Below, in pieces: positions 23,976 to 34,039 of a stretch of DNA of 64,000 nt (the first letter of the stretch is position 1; the number at the start of each line of letters is the position of its first letter). The stretch is from Gnetum montanum (Eukaryota; Streptophyta; Gnetopsida; Gnetales; Gnetaceae): positions 220,884-284,883 of the forward strand of contig MNCI01014239.1 in the NCBI GenBank assembly GCA_015680685.1, given 5' to 3'. The notes beneath the pieces were generated by a model, which made no database searches, had not been told where the DNA came from, and saw only the letters and a program-made list of their open reading frames with translations. The position numbers and the translations under genes were made by a program.

Positions 23976-24099
23976 TCATCTGTAGGGATGTCCTCCATAA
24001 TAAGAATGGATGCCAAGATTCAAGAAAATGCTTGGAAGTGAGCAGATGAAGTCATGACCAGGGTGTACAAGCTCAACGTTGTATTCTTTTGCTTGAGCA

Positions 24100-26215
24100 T
24101 TTTTTTTACCTAGGTTAGTGTAGCTATGAAGTCTTTGTAATTTTTCATTGTGTTGGCCTTGACTTTCTCTACGTGGCTTGAGAGAAAAATCTCTTGCGAA
24201 GGGGATTTGGGCTTGGTTTGCTTGGCCTTATTAGGGGTAGGGGTCCCAGTGTTTGGTTGTTGCTTTCTAGTTGTAGCCTTTGCTTCTGCCATGGGGGTTG
24301 CGAGGTGCTCGTTTGTCCTATTGCATTGCCATTTGGTGGGCCTACCAGGGTCGCTAGTGGGGTCAACCCTTGATGAGGAGAGATTGAGATTTTTTCCACT
24401 GTTGGGCTTTGGGTAGGTGAGGGGCCATCATGTTGTGGCACCCTTATGATAAATGGTGTCTTAGGAGTTGTTGTGTGACCAACTCATTGTGGCACCTTAA
24501 TGATGAAAGGTTGCTTAGTGGTTGTTGTTGCCGCGTCATGCCAGTTTAACGTCTTAGCAGATGATTGCTATGGAACCTTGACCACAAAGGGTGTTGTGGG
24601 TGCTTGAGGTGACACTTTAATAACAAAGGAAGGCCTCTTACTTGTGGAGGCTGCAAGGACCTTTGCCTTGTTAGGAGGCACATGGATCACAAAAGCTTGT
24701 TGCACAGGTTTGGGTTTGCCCTCTATGCTAATGGAATTTATGACAAAGGAGGCATCATTTATGTTAGGTTGATTCACCATATCAAGTACCATTTGGCCTC
24801 GTTCTATCATTCTTTGTAGGTCATCCTACAAAGCATGCCAGTTGTCCATACTATGACCAACCAATTAGTGGTAATGATAGTATTGATCAAATTTAAAATG
24901 TTGTGGGATTGGGGGCTCGTTTGGTATTACAGAGGAAGGGTTCCTTAGTAGTTCATAGTATCGATCATGTTTTTGGTAGGTAATCTCTGATACATGTTTG
25001 TATTAGATTTTCCTAGCTTTTAAGAGTTGCTCCAACAATTTAGAGGGTTCCATCGGTAGTGGTGTATACCTTGAGTAGTTCTTATGCTGAAAGTTGGTCC
25101 TTGGGGTGGCCCATACTAATGGAGACAAGTTGGTGCTAGGGTTGGCAGCTTTGTTAGTTAGGGCCTTGAGCTGCTTAGCTGTCAGGCCACTATTTCCATT
25201 GATGTATTTTTCTTGTGGGCATTTTGGTTCCTATAAGTCACGTAGGTTGGGTCATTGCTAGCTTGTGCTGCTTCCTCTATGCTTTTCTTTTGGGAAAAGG
25301 CTTGGCTAAGAGACTTTGGGGCTAGATAATACAGTTTAGACTTAATGAAGTCATTCACTTCACCTTTGAATATAGCCAATAGATGTATCTTTGTCATGGG
25401 TTCATGCATTTCACTCAATGCAACATTCCAACATTGGAGGAATTTTGGCATGGGCTCTAGAGGCCCCTACTTAACCTGCATGAGCTAGTTGAGGGTTACT
25501 TTAGGTTTTAGGTTGTACCTGAAGCATGTCACAAACTGTATTATGAGATCCTCCAAAGAAGATATTGAGGCCTTGGGTAGCATGTGATACCAGTCTAAGG
25601 CCTTGCTAGTGAGTGACATGGGGAAGACATGCATGATGGCATGTGGCCAAGCTTGAAGGAGTAGGGACTCAGATTGAAATGTGATCAAGTGTGCATTGGG
25701 GTCTCCTTCACCATTGTACTTGGTGAATTGTGGTAGCTGGAACCAAGTTGGGAGAGTTAGAGGTGGTACTGTAGGACTTATGAGGTCATCTTCATAGAAT
25801 TTCACCACCTTGATGGTGTTGTAGGAGGTAACCTTGAGTCGATTGATCTCCTCTATCAAGCTTTGGATTAGTTGGAATGCCTAATCCAAGTTTGGGGATG
25901 TGCTAGCTGGTTGCATTGGCTAGGATTGTGTTGGTTGAATAGAAAAGGATCAAATTTTTGCCTACGGGGCCTACTAGTTTAACATCATAGCAGACAATTG
26001 CTACTAGTTTAATGTCATAGCAGACATGGGATGTTGATGCATTGGTTGAGCGATGGATGCGGTGAATGATGTAGGATGCACATGAATGGGTTGGATGGAC
26101 ACCACAGATGCCAATGAGATAGGTAGGACATAGGATGCTTGATTTTTTTGAGGCTGGGAGATGGTCCCTTCATGAGCATAGTGTTGGGGAAATGCATTAG
26201 TTGTTTATGAGGAAG
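24100..26215 (-). pseudogene. Gag region of element C
   Basis: The capsid part is clear at 25485-25859: MIEEINRLKVTSYNTIKVV, FTKYNGEGDPNAHLITF, ALDWYHMLPKASISSLEDLI and FVTCFRYNLK, the W...F...F pattern of retrotransposon gag. It continues after a stop at 25182-25451 with HLLAIFKGEVNDFIKSKLYYL and SQKKSIEEAAQAS. Next, at 24568-24900, comes a GHSMDNWHALQDDLQRMIERG motif, the H...C..L-x-x-x-I-x-x-L-I signature of Tat gag with its Cys lost. The tail (24169-24810) is Pro/Lys/Thr-rich. D and F carry the same order. Confidence 0.85.
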
Positions 26216-26811
26216 GCTAAATTAGCATGGTCACCATCTCGGAGAGGATGGATGGACTAAACTAAGGAGGGGATGTACTAGGGAGTGGTTCTTGGAAGAT
26301 GGTGTAGCAGGGGATCTTGTGTTTGGAGTAGGCCATGAACTCAACTTCTTTGTTCAATGAGGATTCCTCAGAGGTTGTTCCTACATTGTGTTCATTTGCA
26401 CAGATGAGCTGGAACAACAGCTAGTGGTAGGAATTCGTGAGTGGGATTATGCCAAATAAGGAGGGGTTGTACTCCCATCCATTCTTGTGGACTCTTTCGT
26501 ATTCTCACTTTGCCTCCACATTAAGGTAATCCACTGGCAATCTTGCCTAGATTTTAGCACACAAAAATTGTATTGTTCATGGCTTAGTGCAACATGCTTT
26601 GGCTAGATCTTGGTATCAAGTGTGTTAGACACCAACATGGAAGGCTGATCTAGATTCATATTCATAGATCAAATTATGAGAGCTGCTATCTAAAAACTAC
26701 AAAGAAATGACAAAGTCTACCGATAGAAGATAATTGTGAGTAAATTATCAAGTGTAAAATGCAAAAAAAAAATGCTAAATGTGAAAATAGTCAAAAATGA
26801 GAAACTGTGGT

Positions 26812-26905
26812 ACTGCTACACTACGCTAGAGCTTGCTACGCTATAGCTACTACACTACACTAGGGCTCGCTATGCTGCAGCTACTACACTGCGCTAGAGC
26901 TTACA
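26812..26905. repeat. Minisatellite of about 34 bp in the leader of element C
   Basis: Nearly three units of the form GCTACTACACTACGCTAGAG followed by CTYGCTACGCTATA. It lies just inside the PBS, outside the LTR, but uses the same CTACGCTA words as the U3 palindromes. Confidence 0.75.
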
Positions 26906-26953
26906 GAGTTTTTAGCCAAGTGCTAATCAAAAGTGTAGACAGTAATGGTTCAT

Positions 26954-26971
26954 GCCCTTCTTCTAGTGCCA
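26954..26971 (-). promoter_or_regulatory. Primer binding site of element C
   Basis: The minus strand reads TGGCACTAGAAGAAGGGC six bases inside the 5' LTR. D has TGGTGCTAGAAGGAGGGC and F has TGGCGCTAGAAGAAGGGC. This is the primer type seen in part of the plant Tat lineage; I do not assign the tRNA from memory. Confidence 0.8.
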
Positions 26972-26977
26972 AAAAGT

Positions 26978-28875
26978 TGTTATGTCTGAAAATGTCGGTG
27001 GCTGGAAGACTGAGAGGTTCACAGGTGTACAACCTAACCCTGAATTTGTGCGAGGACCATGCTAGAGAAAAAAAAAATGGGATGCCCTGAACAATCTTGT
27101 TGATCGGACAAGGACTTACATGGCGTTAAATGATTATGTGTGAGAGGGGTTTGTAGTACATTATGCGTAGGTGTTAGGTTTGGCTAAGCTAGGGCATAGC
27201 AGGGTGTCTTGGCATGAGAACGGTGGCATGAACATGAAAATATGTACGAAAAAGTGCGAAGATATAAGTGTTATGCTAAGTGCCAAAGAGAAATACTTAA
27301 GAAATATAATAGCATAAAGAGGTCATGTAGATAATTCACAAAAGTCTACAATGTATAGTAGGCATAGTGAGAGCACAGTCATAACCTCGGTGGTGTTGGG
27401 CCTTGAAATTTGGTTCTCTCTATGTTGGACTGTGCCTACCGAGCTGGTAGCCACGATGTACTATGCAATGCTATGCAAGTCTATAGGGGTCCTACAATGT
27501 ACCATGTGATGTAGCGGTGCCTCCCTGCTAGTGTGGTGTGCTCTGGGTCTCATTCACCCACAGAGCTAGGTGCCAAGATGCCAAAGTGCCAAATGCCCAT
27601 AATGCCAACTTCCTTCTTGATCAAAAATGGAAGCCAACCCCTAGAAACACTAGGGCATAGGGGTACTTATAGGGCTAGGGTTAGGTCAAAATATTGATTA
27701 GGTGCCTCGTAGTAGTGTGGGAGACATCCCATGTTACGTGCGGGCCATGGGACATTGACTGCTATGCCTGTCCAGTGTTACACGTGGGACATGGGATGCT
27801 AGTTGTTACACAAAACTAGGTGCTACACTGCATGGGATAGTGCTATGCTACGCAGCATGAAAGGGTGCTATGCTATAGTAGACATGGCAAAGGAATGTAA
27901 CAAGCAAAGAAAACTACTAATATGGGCTGCCAAGGAGATGCTGGAGCAAGGATGCTAGTCAATGAAGAACCTTGGATGTTCCAGAGGTGTGCTAGGACCT
28001 CTTTGTAAGTGTTACACTATTTACACTGCCCAGCATAGCAGCGTAGCATGAACACTTACTCGCTACACTATGCTACACTACACAACGTAGTATAGTGTAG
28101 CATCCCCTTTGCAAATGAATGTTGTCGAAAAATGCACAGATGGTTTTGAGACCCAACAAGATAAGAAAATTCAATAGTTGGCAACCATGCTATCCATGCC
28201 TAAGACCTCCTGATGTCATCTTTTGAGAAATTTTCATGCTGGATATGCCTTGCTATGTTGTGCTACACTATGTAGCATAGCACAGTGTAGCACTTGATTA
28301 TGCACAAATTTTTGCACTACTCTGCCATGGGACCTTCATCATGCTCTAGGGACAAAGTGGGATAGGCAACCATGGAGGTTGAAGGATGGTCATATGCATT
28401 TTTTTGTGTTAAAATGGCTTGAAGGAGACTCTTGGCACCGTGCTACGCTATGGTACGCTATGCTACGCTATGCAGCATAGCACAATGTAGCACCCAAAAT
28501 AGGATGATGTTTGTTCCACTTGCCAGATCTTATTCGTGCCATGCTAATCACAGTCCAAGGATGAGACAGGGCAAGCATCCTTGAAGATCGAGTCATTGCC
28601 AACTATGCCACTTGAGAGAGTTTTGAGAGAGTTTTGATACCATGCTTCATTTGTGCAAACTAGCCTCACAACTAGGTGCCACACTGACCGTGCTGCAGAG
28701 GGTGATAGGTAAGCCTAGAAGTGGCTTCGCAAGTGTTAGGACTTCTAGGATGTCATGTTATCTATGTGGTCCAGCATGACACCACACCTAGAGAGTATAG
28801 GCAAAGTATCACCATTTTGATACTTAGCAAAATTTGTAGTCGAGATGCCGAGACCCAAAATTTTGTGGTGTTTCA
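26978..28875 (-). repeat. 5' LTR of element C
   Basis: 1898 bases. Sense start TGAAACACCACAAAATTTTG at 28875, end ACATAACA at 26978. A TATA-like TATAAGTA lies at 27671-27664, about 1.2 kb into the LTR, so U3 is long. Palindromic CTACGCTA clusters are at 27836-27880, 28060-28103, 28247-28292 and 28438-28492. The last is the densest, with GCTACGCTATG repeated and then mirrored. Confidence 0.92.
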
Positions 28876-28880
28876 AGATC

Positions 28881-29624
28881 AAGCTAGTCTATGGAAGGAA
28901 ATTAATGAAAAACACATCCAGATAGCTAAGGAAAAATTTAATGAGAACCTTCAATATATTAAGGAAGGAGGAAATGTCTAGTAGCCTATCTTTGATGGGC
29001 TCAATGAGTACAACAAAGTTGAAATCTGCATGAAAGAGCTATAGATCAAGGAGATGACAAAGTACATGGAGCTTTCCAATCTCCATTATGTAAATCTAGT
29101 GATGATTATTACTAGATGATCATGGTTAGAGTTAGAAAAACAAGTGGCTAGCTCATACTCATCGCATCAGGTAGAGTTCAAGATCCATAAGGAGACCAAG
29201 AAAAAGCTTGAGATTGCCAACACCAAAATTAAGGTTCTCAAGGAAACAAAATAATCAATGACCAACTGCTGAGAACCTAGCCAAGAGGATGAATGACTAC
29301 CAAGAGTTGCATAATATATTCAACACATTGAATATTGAATGCAAACTTTTCACTACCTAGTTTGTCAATGTTAAGGAGTTGTTCTTGGTAATTCCCTCTC
29401 CCTAGGATGTTCCCACTCTGGCCCACATTCAAGATTCTATGTGGACCATGAATGATCCCATAGGAAAGGATGAGAAGATGAAGGAACTATTGAACATCTT
29501 TCTACTTTCACCAGAAGTTGTAGATGTTGTAGGACAACCACAACCACCTCAACCACTACGTGTGCTTGAAGTAGGAGAAGGTCCCTTAGAGACTCAAGAA
29601 CCTCCATCACCAAGGACCATTTAA
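28881..29624 (+). pseudogene. Extra ORF of B2, second part (coiled coil and Pro-rich tail)
   Basis: Continues the reading of 17529-19627 after element C. Open pieces include QASLWKEINEKHIQIAKEKF at about 28884 and, at 29439-29624, a charged stretch then PQPPQPLRVLEVGEGPLET and a TAA stop. The end aligns with the end of the extra ORF in B1 at 4213. Lys/Glu/Leu heptad-like content suggests coiled coil. Stops remain at several places. Confidence 0.7.
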
Positions 29625-29850
29625 TCTTCTTTAATGTCTTCGCATCATCTAAGGAATTGTGTTTTTTAATTTTGTCTTGGTGTTCAATTTTATTATCATG
29701 AACATCAAAATTTTGTAATCATTGTAAAATTGTACACTTGGGCACTTAGTTTTGTCATGTTGATTATTTGTTTGTTTTATGTGCCAATAATTTGATATCT
29801 TTCCAAATTTTGGAAACTTGAGGATGAATTTTCATTTAGTCATGGAGGTA

Positions 29851-30723
29851 TGATGATGTGTCATGATTGGCTGCATCAACAAGATCTCATCAACATCATC
29901 CCATTGACATGGGATTTGACCTGTTGACATGTATCCATCAACGGGGCCTCTTATTTTCACCTATAAATGTACATCTTCAGTAGCATTTATGGTATCAAGT
30001 CTCATAGTTGTAGTGAAGTTCTTACAATTTTTTTATTCAGAAGTTAGAATATTTTCTACGTACCCACAATAGGAGTCAAAGAGTGTATAGATATTTATTT
30101 GAGCATTGTTGTACATGAGCACTGTAGTGTGTGTAGCAATAAAGATGAGATTTTTGATATACCTTACAACACTTAGAATAGATTAATTATTTCTTTATGC
30201 ATTTAATATTTCAAGTAATTTTCTTTAAGGTTTTAGGTAATTAAGTAGTTAATTATTTAAGATAGGCTAAATAGCAATTCATTAAAACACATAGTTATGA
30301 CCACTTCAAGCATACGTGTACCACGCAGTAATCTTAGTAATGCTTAACATTTGGTAACCTAGTAGTGTTAAACATGTTCAAGACGTGTATGAAAAGTGGG
30401 AATGAATGCTTATGTTAGGATTAGTTAAGTGTTAGCTAGTTATTAGATCAATTAAGTAGTTAGATAATTTATTACTCTATTCTTTATTCATAGCCACTTA
30501 AATCATAAAAAGATAAAAATGATAAAAATTATATGCCACAGTTATACTTAACCATATACTTGTACTCACAAGTATAACTAGGATGATAATGATTGCAATG
30601 GTTAGTTTTACCTCCTAGAGACTAGTGTACTGAGTAGGCTAGAAGTCCTTGGAATTTAACTAGAACGTGCATAAATGCTTGTGATTCATATGGTTGGGCA
30701 TAGGATATAGTCACTCCTCATCA
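29851..30723 (+). repeat. 3' LTR of B2
   Basis: 873 bases, TGATGATG...CCTCATCA. CCTATAAATG at 29961-29970 is the TATA region, about 110 bases in. Before it are short inverted strings around ATCAACA and CCCATTGACATGGG. The last 70 bases (ATTCATATGGTT...CTCATCA) align with the end of the B1 LTRs. The preceding TTTAGTCATGGAGG matches the PPT area of B1. Confidence 0.85.
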
Positions 30724-30726
30724 AAT

Positions 30727-31000
30727 GCCAAAAGTCTCATCTTTGAAATGCAAAGAATATGTGCAAACATACCTATTGTATTCATCAATAATAACATATA
30801 AATATTTTCTCCCTCCTTTAGCTTGAGTAGGCATTGGACTTATCAAATCCATATGAAGAAGTTCAAGATATCTTTACTTCCTTTCCATTTGAACATGATA
30901 AGGTAAGGGCTTTTTACATTCCTTTCAAGCATATCTCACAAACGTCTTGTGGTATTTCTAGATATTTGACTCTAATAGCTGCATCTATGACATCCCATCC
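30727..31000 (-). pseudogene. Ty1/copia integrase fragment
   Basis: The minus strand gives LEIPQDVCEICLKG, which matches the end of the GAG-pre-integrase zinc domain (VCExCxxGK). After a frameshift it gives LELLHMDLISPMPTQAKGG and YVIIDEYNRYVCTYSLHFKD, matching the first Asp of the copia integrase core (HSDLCGPM) and the second-Asp strand (F-I-D-D-x-S-R). It is cut off at 30723 by the B2 LTR. About 90 residues remain and it is dead. Confidence 0.82.
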
Positions 31001-32027
31001 CTGGATGTCATGGGAAATGTCAAATATACATTATATTAGGCAGTATGTGTAAGAAGAAAATATACCAAATGTCAAATATATGTAACATTCAACATTATGG
31101 GTAATGAAAATAACAAGAAAAATGTAAAAAGAGAAATAAAAGAATGCCTTATTGATTTGGAATGGAGTATTTAGATCATACTCTAAGGGTGTTCCTTGGG
31201 ATTTTATTCCTTTAGCATCTATCCCTTAGAGGAAATCTAGCACTACCACCATGGTTAGGTTTACAACTAACTAGAAGGAATGACTAGTCCACTTCTTGTC
31301 CTACTTCACTCAACACCTATAACTTGTCTTTACTGGCTCTTCCACTCCATGCTGGTATGATCTCTAAGCCTAGGTATAAATTCCTTAGGTCAGACCTTGA
31401 AAGGTGATCTAAAGAGATATGTCTATTATTACAATGCACCATTTTGGGTCTCAATTATAACACATCCTTTTAGGTCTTGTTACGATAACAATAAAATTTG
31501 TTATGAAGAGGCACCAACTTCATTATATAGTAGTACCATTTGGAAATGGATATGTTATAATATAACCCCCTTAGGTTTCATTCATCCTTAAATGAATCCA
31601 TGTTTGTTATCCTTTTTCTAGCTCCAATGCTTCTATGCTTTAATAATTTGATTTCTTCTTTAAACTTGAAGTTGTTTATTACTTATTTTGTAAACAAAAT
31701 ATATGTGAGAAGAATATATAAGAAATTAAATATTACTTTATTAATACTTACATCATTTTCTAAGATAATGACAAGAGATGAATTAACGATCTACCAACCA
31801 CCAATCACTAGTACTAGCCAAGGTCACACAAAGTGCAACTTCTATCCGGTTACCCAAGTGAAGGTAGGGAAAATATTTTATTCCCAACTTCCATTACCTT
31901 AGATATTTTAGTTATCTAATTAAAATATAAACTAAAAAATGAAGAAAATAATAAAAATATAAATAAAATTAAGCGGTGAGATATGTCTTGATCTTAATCA
32001 ACCTTATGAATTGATGGAAGTAATTGT
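31001..32027. other. AT-rich non-coding stretch
   Basis: No domain or repeat boundary recognised. A small inverted pair TGACATCCCATCCCTGGATGTCA-like structure lies near 30988-31012. Open frames at 31397-31902 are AT-rich and look random. Confidence 0.5.
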
Positions 32028-32404
32028 ATTTTCCACAAGTGGTATATGATCGAATGGTCTTGTTCTAGATGGAAGGGCTTAATCTTGATTCTTCTTCACT
32101 TCATCTTTAGAAATTAACTCTAGTAACTTGGTAACTTGGAACAATTGTTCATCATACTAAATATAATCTAGGATCTTAATGAAGAATGTTTTTGATCCAT
32201 CCAAATTAATCATAGCAAAGCAATTGATAAACTATGGTTCTTGATGAGTACTATTCATCAACATCATCTATTCTTGAATTTTGGGATCTTAGTTATCTAT
32301 TGAAGATTTGAAGTAAGTAGAATTTGCAATAGCCAATGGAATTGTATGTTGAATTGATTGGAACATATTTTTCAAATCAAGTTCATCTTCCAAGGATTCC
32401 TTTA
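32028..32404 (-). pseudogene. CCR4-like nuclease pseudogene, C-terminal part
   Basis: Continues the frame of 48706-49410 across element D. The minus strand reads GCIKESLEDELDLKNMFQSI, then after stops EPxFIN, LDYIxYDEQLFQVTKLLELI, and near the end ALPSRTRPFDHIPLVEN. These match the end of the exonuclease/endonuclease/phosphatase fold of CCR4-type deadenylases: L-D-Y-I, then L-L-E-L, A-L-P-S and the closing S-D-H-I-x-L, with Ser mutated to Phe before the catalytic DH. In-frame stops show loss of function. No intron is seen. Confidence 0.85.
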
Positions 32405-34010
32405 TGAAACACCCCAAAAAAATTTGAAGTCATTCTCGCTTCACAAGGCCTTGCAATCTATGTAGGGCCATGAAAGTTCTTCGGGAGGAGAACGTTCTAA
32501 GTTTAGGTTGGCCAGTTTGGCAAATTTTCTACTTTGGGCATGAACAAGCTCTATGGGTCACCCTGCCTCTCCACCCTAAATTGACAGCCTACTTAGAAAT
32601 GATGCGTAGAGTTGGTAGCAGCATTCTAGATGCATGAAACAGTTCGGCAAGTTTTGTAAGTCACGAAGTCTGCTATGCTATGCTATGCCCCGCTATGTAG
32701 TGTAGCAAGCTTCAGGAAATGATTGCAGAATGAAGTGTCATGCCACACTATGCTACATAGTGTAGCATGGCAATAGCTATGCCACCAGTTCCTTCACCCA
32801 ATCTCAAGTCCTTCAACAATGTCCCTTTCCGTCAGGAAGCAGCAGACCATGTCTTCTGCTACGCTACGCTGAGCTACATGGTGCAGTGAGGCATAGCAAT
32901 CTTGCAGAAAAGATAGAAGGTAGCTCAAAGGGCAGAATTAGCAAGTTTGCAAGTCCCACGAAAGAAAAGTTTGTAAATCAGCAAAGTTTTCGTGACTAAG
33001 GCCAGCCACTACGCTACACTACGTAGCATAGCATAGCATAGCAAGCATGCAACACACATGTGGCAGAACACACGACAAGATGCTATGCTACGCCAAGCAT
33101 GCTACGCTACAAAGCACAACAAGGCATGCGGGTGGTTGTGCAACATCAAGGCACTTCACCTAATTGAACTGTTGGCACACGTCTCTAGACACTGATGTTG
33201 CAATTATGGCATGGCAGGTGCATAGTTATGGCATGGAAGGCTCACATTACAATGGTCATGTAAGTCCAACGGTCATGCATGGCATGTGCAGCACCAGTAA
33301 GTCAACGTAGGCCCGAGGCACGTAGTGTCCAAATTACCCCTTTTGCATGCCCTCGATCCTATAAATACCCTGGCAAGCAGCATTCAAAGGGTATGAACAT
33401 TTTCTGATGAGCAACACTCAAGCATTGGACTATCTCTAGAGGTTCAAAAAAAGCAAGCATCATAACACTGAGCACTGAGCATTGTAAGCTTTCTGTTTGA
33501 CACTACAAATAGTTAGCATCTTTAGCTGGCATTTGTTCTATCTTCCTTTCTACCACCTTGGTAGAATCCTCGCATTGTTAACACCTAAGTTCGTGCCTAA
33601 GCACACAACTTGTTTTGCTCTACATGTCCTGGTTACTCTCGGGATCTCTACACTCCATCATGCTATGTGACCAACTGTATCCACCTTGACAGAGCAAACT
33701 TGTAGCTTCAAAGCAGTGCATTTTTCTAACTACATTTTACTTTGTTTCTTACTTATTGTTGCAGTTCACACTATTTTTTCTACTTTATTTACTTTCAAGC
33801 ATTACTTTGCATTTTCGTTCCTATTTCAAAAGTATATGTTGCAAAAGGCTATATAGACACCGATTAAGTCCTTGTCTAATTGACCAGACCATTCAGGGCA
33901 CCCCGTATCTACACACACCCAACATGGCCCTCCCACGGGTATGAGGTCGAAACTGTCGTGCCCATTGACCCCTTGGTGTTTTCTAGCCGTTGAAATTTTT
34001 GATCGCTACA
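32405..34010 (+). repeat. 5' LTR of element D
   Basis: 1606 bases, TGAAACACCCC...CGCTACA. In the first 120 bases about a dozen differences from the 3' LTR are visible, mostly transitions, so the element is old. CTACGCTA-type palindromes cluster at 32671-32711, 32741-32770, 32861-32905, 33008-33045 and 33079-33115. TATAAATA lies at 33360-33367. Confidence 0.93.
33360..33367 (+). promoter_or_regulatory. TATA box of element D 5' LTR
   Basis: CCTATAAATACCC, about 955 bases into the LTR. The 3' LTR has the same at 48055-48062; E has a mutated TCTAAATA at 62025-62032; C has TATAAATA in its 3' LTR. Position and conservation support a Pol II core promoter ending a long U3. Confidence 0.7.
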
Positions 34011-34016
34011 ATTTTC

Positions 34017-34034
34017 TGGTGCTAGAAGGAGGGC
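34017..34034 (+). promoter_or_regulatory. Primer binding site of element D
   Basis: TGGTGCTAGAAGGAGGGC, six bases after the LTR end. Same type and spacing as in C, E and F. Confidence 0.8.
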
Positions 34035-34039
34035 CTTTT

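Larger units (their letters stand above)
19628..28875 (-). mobile_element. Element C: non-autonomous gag-protease LTR element
   Basis: 9.25 kb, minus strand, inserted in the B2 extra ORF. The target duplication agatc is perfect (19623-19627 and 28876-28880). LTRs are 26978-28875 (5') and 19628-21564 (3'). PBS, gag, protease, a minisatellite and a PPT follow in order on the minus strand. There is no RT, RNase H or integrase in any frame, and no gap large enough for them, so it would have needed enzymes in trans from a D-like relative sharing its PBS, PPT and LTR ends. Confidence 0.92.
17090..30723 (+). mobile_element. Element B2: truncated Tat/Athila-type element, split by element C
   Basis: Plus-strand relative of B1. 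What remains is the extra-ORF leader (17090-17528), the extra ORF in two pieces (17529-19627 and 28881-29624), a 3' untranslated piece and the 3' LTR (29851-30723). Homology with B1 fades near 17090; gag, pol and the 5' LTR are absent, so the 5' part was deleted or lies elsewhere. The 9.2 kb element C sits inside the extra ORF, proving B2 came first. Confidence 0.82.

Noticed and set aside
23322-24041. Plus-strand frames of 60 and 167 codons
   Set aside because: They are opposite-strand shadows of the element C protease and its upstream linker.
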